This document shows, piece by piece, positions 10,185 to 18,370 of a stretch of DNA of 56,712 nt (the stretch's first letter is position 1; the number at the start of each line of letters is the position of its first letter). The notes below the pieces were generated by a model. It made no database searches. It was not told the DNA's origin and saw only the letters and a list, made by a program, of their open reading frames with translations. A program made the translations under genes and the position numbers. This DNA is from an uncultured Paraglaciecola sp. (GTDB lineage: Bacteria > Pseudomonadota > Gammaproteobacteria > Enterobacterales > Alteromonadaceae). Location: NCBI RefSeq assembly GCF_937123705.1, contig NZ_CAKZKO010000155.1, positions 1 through 56,712 of the forward strand. Direction: 5' to 3'.

Positions 10185-10313
10185 GATTTTTGGCCAATAT
10201 TGCTATGGTATTCGTGATTATCACAAAGCATAACAATTGGTTATGTTTTTGAGCGCTTTTTTAACGTAATATAGGGGCATTATGATATTTGAATAGTTTT
10301 CGAGTCGCGCTAC

Positions 10314-10679
10314 ATGTTGCGTTTTATAGTGGTTACCTTTGAAGTTTTGGCGTTGATAGTTATTTTACGCAGCGCTTTTGTGCAGTTTTGGTTGTCTGAT
10401 GTGCAAACCAGTACATCAGAGTGGATGGAAGGGATCTCACTGACCATAGATAATCAACAGTTGACTAAATTCAGAGAAGACATATCAACTCAAATGCAAG
10501 ATTTAAGTGAATCCCAGACCGAGTATTTGCTTAAAATTACCAGTTCCAAAGCAGCGCTCCATAAATTTAATCTACTTTATTGCCATGCAGGAGATAAAAA
10601 CCCGTATATATACGGTACCAATCTGCGGTATGTTTGCGGTGAAATATACCGCAAAGAGATTTTAAAAGAATATAAATAA
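10314..10679 (+). CDS. Small single-pass membrane protein, unknown function
   Basis: I do not recognise this 121-residue protein. It has one hydrophobic segment at about residues 4-27 (VVTFEVLALIVILRSAFVQF), with a short N-terminus, and then a polar domain with a heptad-like stretch (52-75) that would face the periplasm if the segment is an uncleaved anchor. Two cysteines, Cys90 and Cys108, could form a disulfide. It lies alone, divergent from ccoG and convergent with rstB with 11 bases between the stop codons. No strong ribosome binding site is seen; the length and clean flanks support it being real. Confidence 0.65.
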   Translation: MLRFIVVTFEVLALIVILRSAFVQFWLSDVQTSTSEWMEGISLTIDNQQLTKFREDISTQMQDLSESQTEYLLKITSSKAALHKFNLLYCHAGDKNPYIYGTNLRYVCGEIYRKEILKEYK

Positions 10680-10690
10680 CCTGTTGCAGC

Positions 10691-11923
10691 TTAATTGAAA
10701 GGGCTAGGTAAGCTAATAATAAACTTGGCTCCGCCCAATTTACTGTCGACTACAATGCAATCTCCTTGATGCCAATCAACAATTCTTTTTACAATTGCTA
10801 AGCCAAGACCCGCACCACCTTTTTGCCTATCGCGACTTTCATCGGGACGAAAAAACGGTGAAAATATCTTTTTCCGCATTGCCTTAGGTACGCCTCTACC
10901 ATCGTCTTCTACACAAATCTGAATCACATCTTGTTGTTTGATAATACGTATTTGTAACATCTGATTTGCATAGCGTTTGCCGTTTAATACTAAATTTTCT
11001 ATGGCACGTTCGATAAAATGCTCGTCGGCTAGAACGTGGGCATCATCACCAAACACCTCGACCTTTAAGTTGGCCAGATGGCTATCTTTCAAGCGATTTA
11101 TTAATTGCTGGCACAATTGTTTGATGGGAATTTCAGCTAAGTTCATCTCGGGTATACGAGCATCGGTACTGGCGTAATCGAGCATTTCTTGTACCAGATT
11201 TTCTAACTCGTTTACGTCCTGTTGCATACCTTTCCAAGGTTCGCTTTGTTCAGAAGGTGCCATGGCTAAAGCAAACTTTAATCTGGCAAGCGGTGTGCGA
11301 AACTCGTGTGTTACTGCTCCACTAAGCTCTCTTTGATTTTGCATCAGTTGTTTGATTTGCAGCCCCATACTGTTAAGTGATTTTGCAATAGGGTAAATCA
11401 ATGAGGTGGGGCTAATGTGATTTTGTACAATGCCGCCATCAGGCATGACCTTAGAGACGGTTTTTTCAAGATTAGATAAGTCTCGCCATAATGGCCAGAT
11501 CCAAAAGGCAATCACAGCACCTAACAACAAAAAAAACAGGATGCTGTATGTCAAAAATTGCCCTGAATCGGGTCGGGTAACCGGTAAAGATATTTCTAAG
11601 AGCTGCGTGTTGTTATCCAAAATGTATATGTATTCAGAAATATCTGAGTCACTTAGGACTATGGCCAAACCGCTATTTAGCTTGCCTAAATTATCTTCTG
11701 ACCAAGCAATATCGCCTATATCGAGTACTTTGTAAGTACCACCTAAGGTCTGAATGAAGTTTGGCATATTCACATTTTGTTGTTTAGCCGCTTCGAATAC
11801 AGGGCCTAACAGTTGGGTTGCAGATGTTTCTGATTGGGTGAAAAATATGCGTTCTAGGCCCGCGCTCAAACCGACTAACGAAAGAGCGATAAACAAATAC
11901 AAACTAACAAATAGGCGAGCCAT
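10691..11923 (-). CDS. rstB: Sensor histidine kinase, RstB-like
   Basis: Inner-membrane sensor kinase that phosphorylates the adjacent regulator. The 410-residue protein has an N-terminal membrane segment (about 4-22), a periplasmic loop (23-122), a second membrane segment (123-147), a HAMP linker, the phospho-accepting His206 in AVTHEFRTPLARLK, and an HATPase_c domain with the N-box ENLVLNGKRYA, the G1 box VEDDGRGVP, and the G2 box GGAGLGLAIVKRI. The domain order and the N-terminus fit RstB of gammaproteobacteria. It starts five bases after the rstA stop. The periplasmic sensing loop is not conserved enough for me to name a signal. Confidence 0.85.
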   Translation of the reverse strand: MARLFVSLYLFIALSLVGLSAGLERIFFTQSETSATQLLGPVFEAAKQQNVNMPNFIQTLGGTYKVLDIGDIAWSEDNLGKLNSGLAIVLSDSDISEYIYILDNNTQLLEISLPVTRPDSGQFLTYSILFFLLLGAVIAFWIWPLWRDLSNLEKTVSKVMPDGGIVQNHISPTSLIYPIAKSLNSMGLQIKQLMQNQRELSGAVTHEFRTPLARLKFALAMAPSEQSEPWKGMQQDVNELENLVQEMLDYASTDARIPEMNLAEIPIKQLCQQLINRLKDSHLANLKVEVFGDDAHVLADEHFIERAIENLVLNGKRYANQMLQIRIIKQQDVIQICVEDDGRGVPKAMRKKIFSPFFRPDESRDRQKGGAGLGLAIVKRIVDWHQGDCIVVDSKLGGAKFIISLPSPFN

Positions 11924-11928
11924 TGTGG

Positions 11929-12630
11929 TTAGTCATCCCATGCATCTGCGACAAAAAAGAAACCTTTGCCCCAAATGGTTTTAATTCTATAAGGGTGTTG
12001 GCTATTGTCTTGTAGCTTTTTACGTAGGCGAGAAATACGCACATCGGCACTGCGATCTAATCCGTCATATTCCCGTCCAATCACCTCTTTATACAAGGTT
12101 GTGCGGTCGACTAAAGTTGAAGGGTTTTCAGCCAATTTCCATAACATGTCAAACTCATGGCTGGTTAATTGCACATCTTTGCCTTGAAGATGGGCTGAGC
12201 GCGTTGAACGTTCAATGGTAAGTTGTCCGTATTGCAAAGTTTGGTTGCTAATATTGGAATGCTTAGGTTCGGTATTTCGCCGTAACAATGCGTTGATCCT
12301 CGCCAGTAACACTCTTGGTTCAACTGGTTTAATGATGTAATCGTCGGCGCCTATTTCTAAACCAAACACTTGGTCAAAATCATCATTTTTCGCTGTCATA
12401 AATAATAAAGGCCCAGAGTAAAAGGGTCTTATTTTATTACACAAAGTAAAGCCATTATCGCCAGGTAACATTACGTCCAAAATCAATATGTCGGGAGGCG
12501 AAGTCTGAATATGTTGCAATAAAGTGTCGCCATTGGCTAAACGTTGCACTTTAAAATCTTGTTCACGTAAATATTGGCTAATAAGACTGCTTAAGCGCTC
12601 GTCATCTTCCACTAATAATACTTGTTTCAT
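11929..12630 (-). CDS. rstA: Response regulator, OmpR family, RstA-like
   Basis: DNA-binding response regulator paired with the downstream kinase. Receiver domain: VLLVEDD at the N-terminus, phospho-acceptor Asp52 in ILILDVMLPG, and the conserved lysine in YIIKPVEPRVLLARI. The C-terminal winged-helix domain includes LTSHEFDMLWKLAENPSTLVDR and SADVRISRLRKKLQD. The ATG at 12630 is preferred over one 15 bases upstream because it gives the family N-terminus MKQVLLVEDD, has GGAG at a good distance, and overlaps the previous gene's stop as TAATG. That overlap couples it translationally to the DUF3019 gene. Confidence 0.88.
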   Translation of the reverse strand: MKQVLLVEDDERLSSLISQYLREQDFKVQRLANGDTLLQHIQTSPPDILILDVMLPGDNGFTLCNKIRPFYSGPLLFMTAKNDDFDQVFGLEIGADDYIIKPVEPRVLLARINALLRRNTEPKHSNISNQTLQYGQLTIERSTRSAHLQGKDVQLTSHEFDMLWKLAENPSTLVDRTTLYKEVIGREYDGLDRSADVRISRLRKKLQDNSQHPYRIKTIWGKGFFFVADAWDD

Positions 12631-13004
12631 TAAAAAAGACTCCATGGAGGACGGATCCGCCTACGTTGAGCATGTGGTTCAAGGTATTTGATCATTAAGG
12701 TTTTAGAAAGAATAGTTTGTTGCGCCATATTTTTTAATTCAAGCAGTGAGTTCTGCGTTATTGAAATGGAGGTTTCTTTATAAAAGTGGGATTGTTGAGA
12801 ACAGCTTAACAACTTACCTTCAAGAAAAAGACAAAGTCGTTCTGGGGGCAAATCTTCAGTTTCTATACTAAATGTGAGTTGGCAGGTGTCACCTAGACGC
12901 TTAGCGACACAAGTATTAGGCTGTATTGTCCAGACAGGTGTTTGCGCGCAGATCTGGCTGCACCAAATGACACCTGTAATCAATACCGCTATTCTCAAAT
13001 CCAC
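12630..13004 (-). CDS. DUF3019 family exported protein
   Basis: A 124-residue protein with a signal peptide (MDLRIAVLITGVIWCSQICA) and a small beta-rich domain carrying four cysteines after the cleavage site (Cys32, Cys41, Cys58, Cys68 approximately), suggesting periplasmic disulfides. The pattern WTIQPNTCVAKRLGDTCQLTF is typical of DUF3019 proteins found beside RstAB and MipA/OmpV genes in Alteromonadales. Function is unknown. Its stop overlaps the rstA start by one base and its start is three bases from the upstream MipA/OmpV gene, so all four genes probably form one transcript. A role as an envelope-side accessory of the RstAB system is inference. Confidence 0.75.
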   Translation of the reverse strand: MDLRIAVLITGVIWCSQICAQTPVWTIQPNTCVAKRLGDTCQLTFSIETEDLPPERLCLFLEGKLLSCSQQSHFYKETSISITQNSLLELKNMAQQTILSKTLMIKYLEPHAQRRRIRPPWSLF

Positions 13005-13007
13005 AGC

Positions 13008-13898
13008 CTAATCAAAACGATACGCTACACCTAAAAATGCATTAAGTATGTTATTTTTTTCTACTAGCGGACTACCAGTGAGTGACTGAGGCAGTCTCCG
13101 ATAACCGATATTTGCAAGCCAAGACCAGTTTTCATTTATCGGCTGTTGGGCCTGTAACGAAATGTAAGGCTGCCATCCAGCTTCGCCTTTAAAATGCAGT
13201 TCTTTAAGTTCGGTATCCCGCACTGAAACACCGTAATAGTAGTCAATTAAGCGCGCACTTTTCCAGTCGACGCCTAGCGATATGCCAAAACGAAAGTCAT
13301 GCCAAAGCCATCTGTGCTTATATTGTACACCGGCCTGTTGGCCTTGATGTACATTACTAATATCTTGCTGAAAAGATAGTTGCCATTCACCGTTTGATAA
13401 AAAGTAGTGGCCCCGAATGCCTCCGTTGATGGCCCATTTTCGGCTGGCCACATCATCAATAGAAAAGCTGCGTTCGGTGTTGATGATTTCATTATCGGGT
13501 GAGTCGACAATGTCGGATGAATCGGGTTTATCAGGTGCAACGGAGTTAGTCGAACCATTAGATGGCACTAAGAAGTTTGCTGGATGCAAAAAACTAAAAT
13601 ATGCGCTTTCTCGTTCGAGGTTGATAAAGGTTTCAAAAGAAAATTTTTGCTGGCTAAGCCATTGATACCCTAGTTCACCATTATCAAAGTAGGCTTTCTC
13701 TGCGTACCAAGCAATGTCTGGTAATAGCACTAAAGGAATATCGTCTCCATCCACCAGTGGATTGGTTTTAACACCTACGCCTAATGCTATGCCAAGTTGC
13801 CAACTACTTTCATCGATACAGTATTCTCCTCGAGTGCAGGCTAATGCTGTGCTCGAAGCGAGTATAGATATCAAAGAGAGGATACGAAAAAACACCAT
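13008..13898 (-). CDS. MipA/OmpV family outer-membrane protein
   Basis: Predicted outer-membrane beta-barrel of about 296 residues. It has a signal peptide (MVFFRILSLISILASSTALA), alternating aromatic strands such as WQLGIALGVGVKTNPL, DIAWYAEKAYFDNGELGYQW, FGISLGVDWKSARLIDYYYGV and a C-terminal FLGVAYRFD ending with the aromatic residue expected for barrel assembly. A low-complexity acidic segment rich in Asp, Ser and Pro (around residues 115-145) is an insertion in a loop. The ATG at 13898 is preferred; one at 13919 would add seven residues ahead of the signal. The substrate is unknown; family members have been linked to peptidoglycan synthase complexes and osmotic response. Confidence 0.8.
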   Translation of the reverse strand: MVFFRILSLISILASSTALACTRGEYCIDESSWQLGIALGVGVKTNPLVDGDDIPLVLLPDIAWYAEKAYFDNGELGYQWLSQQKFSFETFINLERESAYFSFLHPANFLVPSNGSTNSVAPDKPDSSDIVDSPDNEIINTERSFSIDDVASRKWAINGGIRGHYFLSNGEWQLSFQQDISNVHQGQQAGVQYKHRWLWHDFRFGISLGVDWKSARLIDYYYGVSVRDTELKELHFKGEAGWQPYISLQAQQPINENWSWLANIGYRRLPQSLTGSPLVEKNNILNAFLGVAYRFD

Positions 13899-14063
13899 GT
13901 ACAAAAAACAACATCTCAAACGAGTAATGTGGGTAGCCTAGCAGAGTTTACATGCTAGTTGTTGAGGGGTTACAAATATTCACAATTAGATGCAAATTTA
14001 TGCATATATACTCGGTCACATTTATTACACTAATGTCATTGTTCACATAAATGGTACTTGATT

Positions 14064-16100
14064 ATGATCCACTCGAAAAAGCGTCGAAGCAGTGACTATA
14101 GGTATTTTGCAATGCCATTTATTCCTGTCATATTTCTATTGGCGGCATGTTCTGGTGATTCTACCCAAGTGGCAGATGAACCTCCAATTAGGATTGACCC
14201 CGTAATTGAAAGGCCCACAGAGCCGCCTTTGGTTAATTCGGCTACTGCATTCGATGGTCCATTAGTGAAAGCGGATCAAGCGTCTGCTAGTCGCTTTATT
14301 AAAAATGGCATTTATTCAGCCACGTTAAATTACGTTAACTCCTTTAAAGATGAAGGGGCTAATCCTACCGCGACCCAAGACTCTAGCAGCGCGACGGGGG
14401 ACTTCTCAACAACTAATACCCAAGAGTCTGGGGTAGATGAAGCAGACCGAATTGAATACGATGGGCAAACACTCTATCTGGCAGCATATCCACAATGGCA
14501 TGGCGAAACGACCGAACCAGCGAAAATTAGAGTGTTAAATAGGCAAGACGATTTCTCATTAGAATCAATGGCTGAATTGCCGGTTTTAGAAAAAGATTCT
14601 CACATAGAAGGCATGTATCAGCACAATGATAGGTTAGCGGTACTGAGTACGACGGCTCAATTTTACGCTGTTGATATTTTATTTGCGCCCACTCCATGGA
14701 TCCCAAGTGATCAGAAACTCAGCTTAGATATTTACAACACTGCTATACCTAGTAATCCCTCTACTGTAAGCAACATTAAAATAGACGGAAATATGATCTC
14801 AAGTAGGCGAATTGGCGATGCTGTTTACTTAGTCACTAGCTATACCGCCTATGTTGATGGGCTAAAGCTTGATGCAATAACCGATGCAGAAATATTGGCC
14901 AATTACTTAACTATTTTGAATACCCCTGACTCGCAACTGATGCCGAAAATATACCGAGATGGCGACCAAGGTACGCCCTTACATGGCATTGAGGAATGTG
15001 TTATTCCCAGTCAAGCCACCGATAAAGATGGTTATGCGCAATTACTATCAATCACTAGAATTAGCTTGACCGATCCTAATGATTATCAGTCACGCTGCAT
15101 TAGCTCAGTGGCAGAGATGGTGTACATGTCTGAAGTTAACTTGTACTTAGGTTCATCTGTTACAGAAGAAACCATTTTGCACAAGGTGTCACTGGACCAA
15201 AATTTAACTTATCAAGCGACCGGCAAGGCTCAAGGGATAATAGGGTGGCGTAGTGCACCAAATTTACGGTTAAGTGAGAAGGATGGGTATTTAAGGATTG
15301 TCTCAACCACTTATTCTAAACAAGGGCCAGAACATAAGTTGTCGATATTGAACCAGCAAGGAGGCGAGCTGAAAGTTGTAGCAACGCTGCCCAATGAGGG
15401 ATCGCCAGAGCCTATAGGTAAGCCCGGTGAGGATATCTATGCGGTGCGATTTTTAGGCGACAGAGCGTATATAGTCACCTTTGAAAGAATCGACCCACTT
15501 TATGTTATCGACTTAGCCAACCCAAATGCTCCTAGTGTGTTAGGTGCGTTAGAGATCCCAGGATTTTCCAACTATTTACATCCTTTGGACAATGGCTACC
15601 TGCTTGGTGTTGGTCAACAAGTGAATGTAAATAATATTCCAGAAGATGGACGAGTAACTATCCAGCCTGTAATTCAGGAAGGGATGAAAGTGAGTTTGTT
15701 TGATGTAACGGATCCAAGCCATCCAGTAGAAGTGAATAGCCTTGTTAAACTAGGAGGTTATACACCAGTTGAATACGACTATAGAGCATTAACAGTACTG
15801 AATACTGACGGTAACTATAAATTTGCGTTGCCGACAGAAAGTTGGAATTTTCGAGCCAATGACAGAGAAGGAGCTTGGGTATCTTCTTTTAGTTTGATGT
15901 TACTTGAGGTTGATACTAGGAGTAACAGCCCTGAATTAATTAAACGCTCAGAAATTCGCCCAAGTCTACAAACTGAGTCTTATGTAAATGGCGCACAAGA
16001 CAGAAGCGTGATCCACGGAGACAATGTGTATTACATACACGGTAATCATGTATGGCAATCAACTTGGGCTGAAAAAGCCGCGGTGTTCGGGCCATATTAG
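14064..16100 (+). CDS. Beta-propeller domain lipoprotein (PF09826-like)
   Basis: Exported lipoprotein of about 678 residues. The N-terminal basic region, hydrophobic core and lipobox FLLAAC place the lipidated cysteine at residue 29. The segment TNTQESGVDEADRIEYDGQTLYLA matches the hallmark opening of secreted proteins with the PF09826 beta-propeller. The rest alternates short beta-rich blades (LSILNQQGGELKVVATL, YVIDLANPNAPSVLGALEI, VSLFDVTDPSHPVEVNSL). The ATG at 14064 is chosen because it supplies the basic n-region; a TTG two codons upstream and an ATG at 14112 are alternatives. The function is not established. It is divergent from the MipA/OmpV gene. Confidence 0.82.
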   Translation: MIHSKKRRSSDYRYFAMPFIPVIFLLAACSGDSTQVADEPPIRIDPVIERPTEPPLVNSATAFDGPLVKADQASASRFIKNGIYSATLNYVNSFKDEGANPTATQDSSSATGDFSTTNTQESGVDEADRIEYDGQTLYLAAYPQWHGETTEPAKIRVLNRQDDFSLESMAELPVLEKDSHIEGMYQHNDRLAVLSTTAQFYAVDILFAPTPWIPSDQKLSLDIYNTAIPSNPSTVSNIKIDGNMISSRRIGDAVYLVTSYTAYVDGLKLDAITDAEILANYLTILNTPDSQLMPKIYRDGDQGTPLHGIEECVIPSQATDKDGYAQLLSITRISLTDPNDYQSRCISSVAEMVYMSEVNLYLGSSVTEETILHKVSLDQNLTYQATGKAQGIIGWRSAPNLRLSEKDGYLRIVSTTYSKQGPEHKLSILNQQGGELKVVATLPNEGSPEPIGKPGEDIYAVRFLGDRAYIVTFERIDPLYVIDLANPNAPSVLGALEIPGFSNYLHPLDNGYLLGVGQQVNVNNIPEDGRVTIQPVIQEGMKVSLFDVTDPSHPVEVNSLVKLGGYTPVEYDYRALTVLNTDGNYKFALPTESWNFRANDREGAWVSSFSLMLLEVDTRSNSPELIKRSEIRPSLQTESYVNGAQDRSVIHGDNVYYIHGNHVWQSTWAEKAAVFGPY

Positions 16101-16188
16101 ACTAAAAGGCTGAATACATAGGGTATTAATTCAGTATGTATTCAGGTGATATTAGTGATAATGGCAGATACCTAAATATGGGGAGAGT

Positions 16189-16746
16189 ATGATGAAATTA
16201 TTAACTGGCGTATTTTTTGGTGCGATGACACTTGGTTTTTCTGGTGAGCTTATGGCTCAAAATGAAGTTGAGATTGAATGGGACCATCCAGAGAAATATC
16301 GTGATGTTAGACCTAGTTCTGAGTCACGTAAAAGGTTTAGAGCCGCAACCTTCAAACATATTAACGAGTATATGAATGAGCTGGCAGTGACATTACCTGA
16401 AAATAACAAATTGACAATGAAAGTGAGCGATCTTGATTTGGCGGGTGAAGTTTGGCCGGCCTCATTTGTTGGTTTGGGACCGAGTGCTTCAGATGTGCGA
16501 ATTATTAAACAAATTGATATTCCTAGGATCCACTTTAGCTACCAATTGCTGGATGAGTCAGGTGACGTGCTGCAACAAGCAGAGGTTAAACTTAAAGATA
16601 TGTCTTTTCTCGACAGCAGTAACCGTTTCTATAAAAGTGATAGGTTAGGTTACGAAAAAAATATGTTAAGACGTTGGTTTGAAAAGGAATTTCAAGAGAG
16701 AATTGGTAAAGCGAAAAATGCTGAGGATAAAGTAGCGGCTAATTAA
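16189..16746 (+). CDS. DUF3016 family exported protein
   Basis: A 185-residue protein with a signal peptide (MMKLLTGVFFGAMTLGFSGELMAQ). The mature part contains the DUF3016-type pattern: VEIEWDHPEKYRDVRPSSESRKRF near the start, the central MKVSDLDLAGEVWP, the DIPRIHFSYQLLDESGDVL strand and a C-terminal LRRWFEKEFQERI helix. It is probably periplasmic. GGGGAGAG lies just upstream of the start, a strong ribosome binding site. It follows the beta-propeller lipoprotein by 88 bases on the same strand and may be cotranscribed. The function is unknown. Confidence 0.78.
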   Translation: MMKLLTGVFFGAMTLGFSGELMAQNEVEIEWDHPEKYRDVRPSSESRKRFRAATFKHINEYMNELAVTLPENNKLTMKVSDLDLAGEVWPASFVGLGPSASDVRIIKQIDIPRIHFSYQLLDESGDVLQQAEVKLKDMSFLDSSNRFYKSDRLGYEKNMLRRWFEKEFQERIGKAKNAEDKVAAN

Positions 16747-16756
16747 CCTGTATCGT

Positions 16757-18370
16757 TTAGGAATACAGGAGCCATGAGTTTTTACCATTTTCTTTAGCTT
16801 GATACAAAGCGTTATCTGCATGCTTAATAATGGTTTCTTGATCTAATAAAATAGTGGGGTTTGAGCTAGCTATACCAATACTCATAGTCACATAATCTGC
16901 CACATTGCTGTATTTATGTGGCAGTGCGTTGTGTTTCATTTGTGCAATAATATGTGTAGCTATCTTGATAGCCCCCTGTGAATCGGTATTTGGCAATACA
17001 CACACAAATTCTTCACCACCATACCTAGCTACAAAATCACTCTCTCGAGGCAGTGAATCAGTAATGATTTTGGAAACATTTTTTAGACATTGATCACCAG
17101 CAATATGACCATAGTTATCGTTATATAGTTTGAAACAATCAATATCCATAAGCAGAATACTCACATGAGATTTTTGCCTAGAACACAACTCAATATCATG
17201 TCTTAGGCGGATATCTAATGCTCTTCTGTTGGCGATACCTGTGAGTCCATCGGCCATAGAAAGCTTCTTAAGCTCTCGCTTTTGCAAGTCAATTGTTTGG
17301 GTGAACTCTTTAAAAGCGGCTGCCAAATCAGTGATTTCATCATTTCCATCTAGCATGGTTTTATATTCAAAGCCTTGAGTTTTGTTGCGTACTATTAGAT
17401 TAAAAATACGGATCCTTTTAAGTACTCGTTGCTGAAATAAAATCACTGTAATTATCAAGATAACAACCCCCCCCGCCAATAGATATTCCATGAGTTGAGT
17501 TTGTTGTTTCATTTCTTTTACTGATGACGCTACTTTTAAGGTGATATTTTGTTCGGTTTCTTTGGTAACAAACTCCATTTGTGCCACGTAATCCACAATT
17601 AAATTATGCACAAAATTTTCTCTACCTAAAGTTCTACCTGCTAAACGCAGAGCTTTTATTTTTAAAGCTTGTAGCCCATCCTCTGCAAAAAGTAGGGCCT
17701 CTAGCTGAGTTGTTAACCGCTGTCTTTTATCATTATTTTGTTGATTAGCAGCACTTGCTCTCAATTCAACAAGTTGTTTTTTTAATTGAAGAAATAGAAA
17801 CCTGACGCGCTGTAGTTTGTCTTCATTTAATACTCTACTTACATTCACTAAAGCTTGAGAAAATCCAAGTATCCAAGTTGAAGGGCTATGCTTTTCGATA
17901 ATAGTGGCCTGAAGATTAAGCTCATACATTTGTGCTTCTACTAACGCAATGCTATCAAAAGTCTGTATTCGCTCTTCTATCAGTGTTGAAAACTCGTCTA
18001 ACTCAAAAGCAATGGTGTTGAGTTGCGTATCTAGAAACTCATTTGCGAGAATGTCTTTTGACGCTTTTCTAGTACTATTAAGGTTTTCTTGCAGCTGTTG
18101 TTCCGCCAAGCGTTTCGACGCAAAAGAAGAAGATCGTGATAAAAGTTGTTTGGACTCTATAAGTGAAGTGGCTTGACTGTATAACTGACCAATTTGTATC
18201 AGTTTAGGCATAGACTTATTAGAGACAAAAGTCAGCGTTGACTCAAAACTAAGCAAACGGGTAAAACTAAAGTAACTAAGCAGAACAAAAACAAATAATA
18301 CGCTTGCCAATCCTATGCTAAACACTGTTACCAATGAGATACGCGCACGTTTTTCCACTGCTTCCGTCAT
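16757..18370 (-). CDS. Membrane diguanylate cyclase (GGDEF)
   Basis: Predicted inner-membrane enzyme making cyclic di-GMP from two GTP. The 537 residues comprise a first membrane segment (13-33), a long helical periplasmic sensor (34-293), a second membrane segment (294-313), a HAMP-like linker (about 314-366) and a GGDEF domain (370-535). The active site is RYGGEEF (451-455) and the inhibitory I-site RESD (442-445) is intact, so both activity and product inhibition are expected. The start overlaps the stop of the upstream nucleotidase-like gene by four bases, pointing to coupled synthesis and perhaps a joint role in sensing. Confidence 0.93.
   Translation of the reverse strand: MTEAVEKRARISLVTVFSIGLASVLFVFVLLSYFSFTRLLSFESTLTFVSNKSMPKLIQIGQLYSQATSLIESKQLLSRSSSFASKRLAEQQLQENLNSTRKASKDILANEFLDTQLNTIAFELDEFSTLIEERIQTFDSIALVEAQMYELNLQATIIEKHSPSTWILGFSQALVNVSRVLNEDKLQRVRFLFLQLKKQLVELRASAANQQNNDKRQRLTTQLEALLFAEDGLQALKIKALRLAGRTLGRENFVHNLIVDYVAQMEFVTKETEQNITLKVASSVKEMKQQTQLMEYLLAGGVVILIITVILFQQRVLKRIRIFNLIVRNKTQGFEYKTMLDGNDEITDLAAAFKEFTQTIDLQKRELKKLSMADGLTGIANRRALDIRLRHDIELCSRQKSHVSILLMDIDCFKLYNDNYGHIAGDQCLKNVSKIITDSLPRESDFVARYGGEEFVCVLPNTDSQGAIKIATHIIAQMKHNALPHKYSNVADYVTMSIGIASSNPTILLDQETIIKHADNALYQAKENGKNSWLLYS

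Noticed and set aside
16757..18370. Degenerate GGDEF protein acting only as a receptor
   Set aside because: Both the GGEEF active site and the RESD I-site are intact, so activity is expected.
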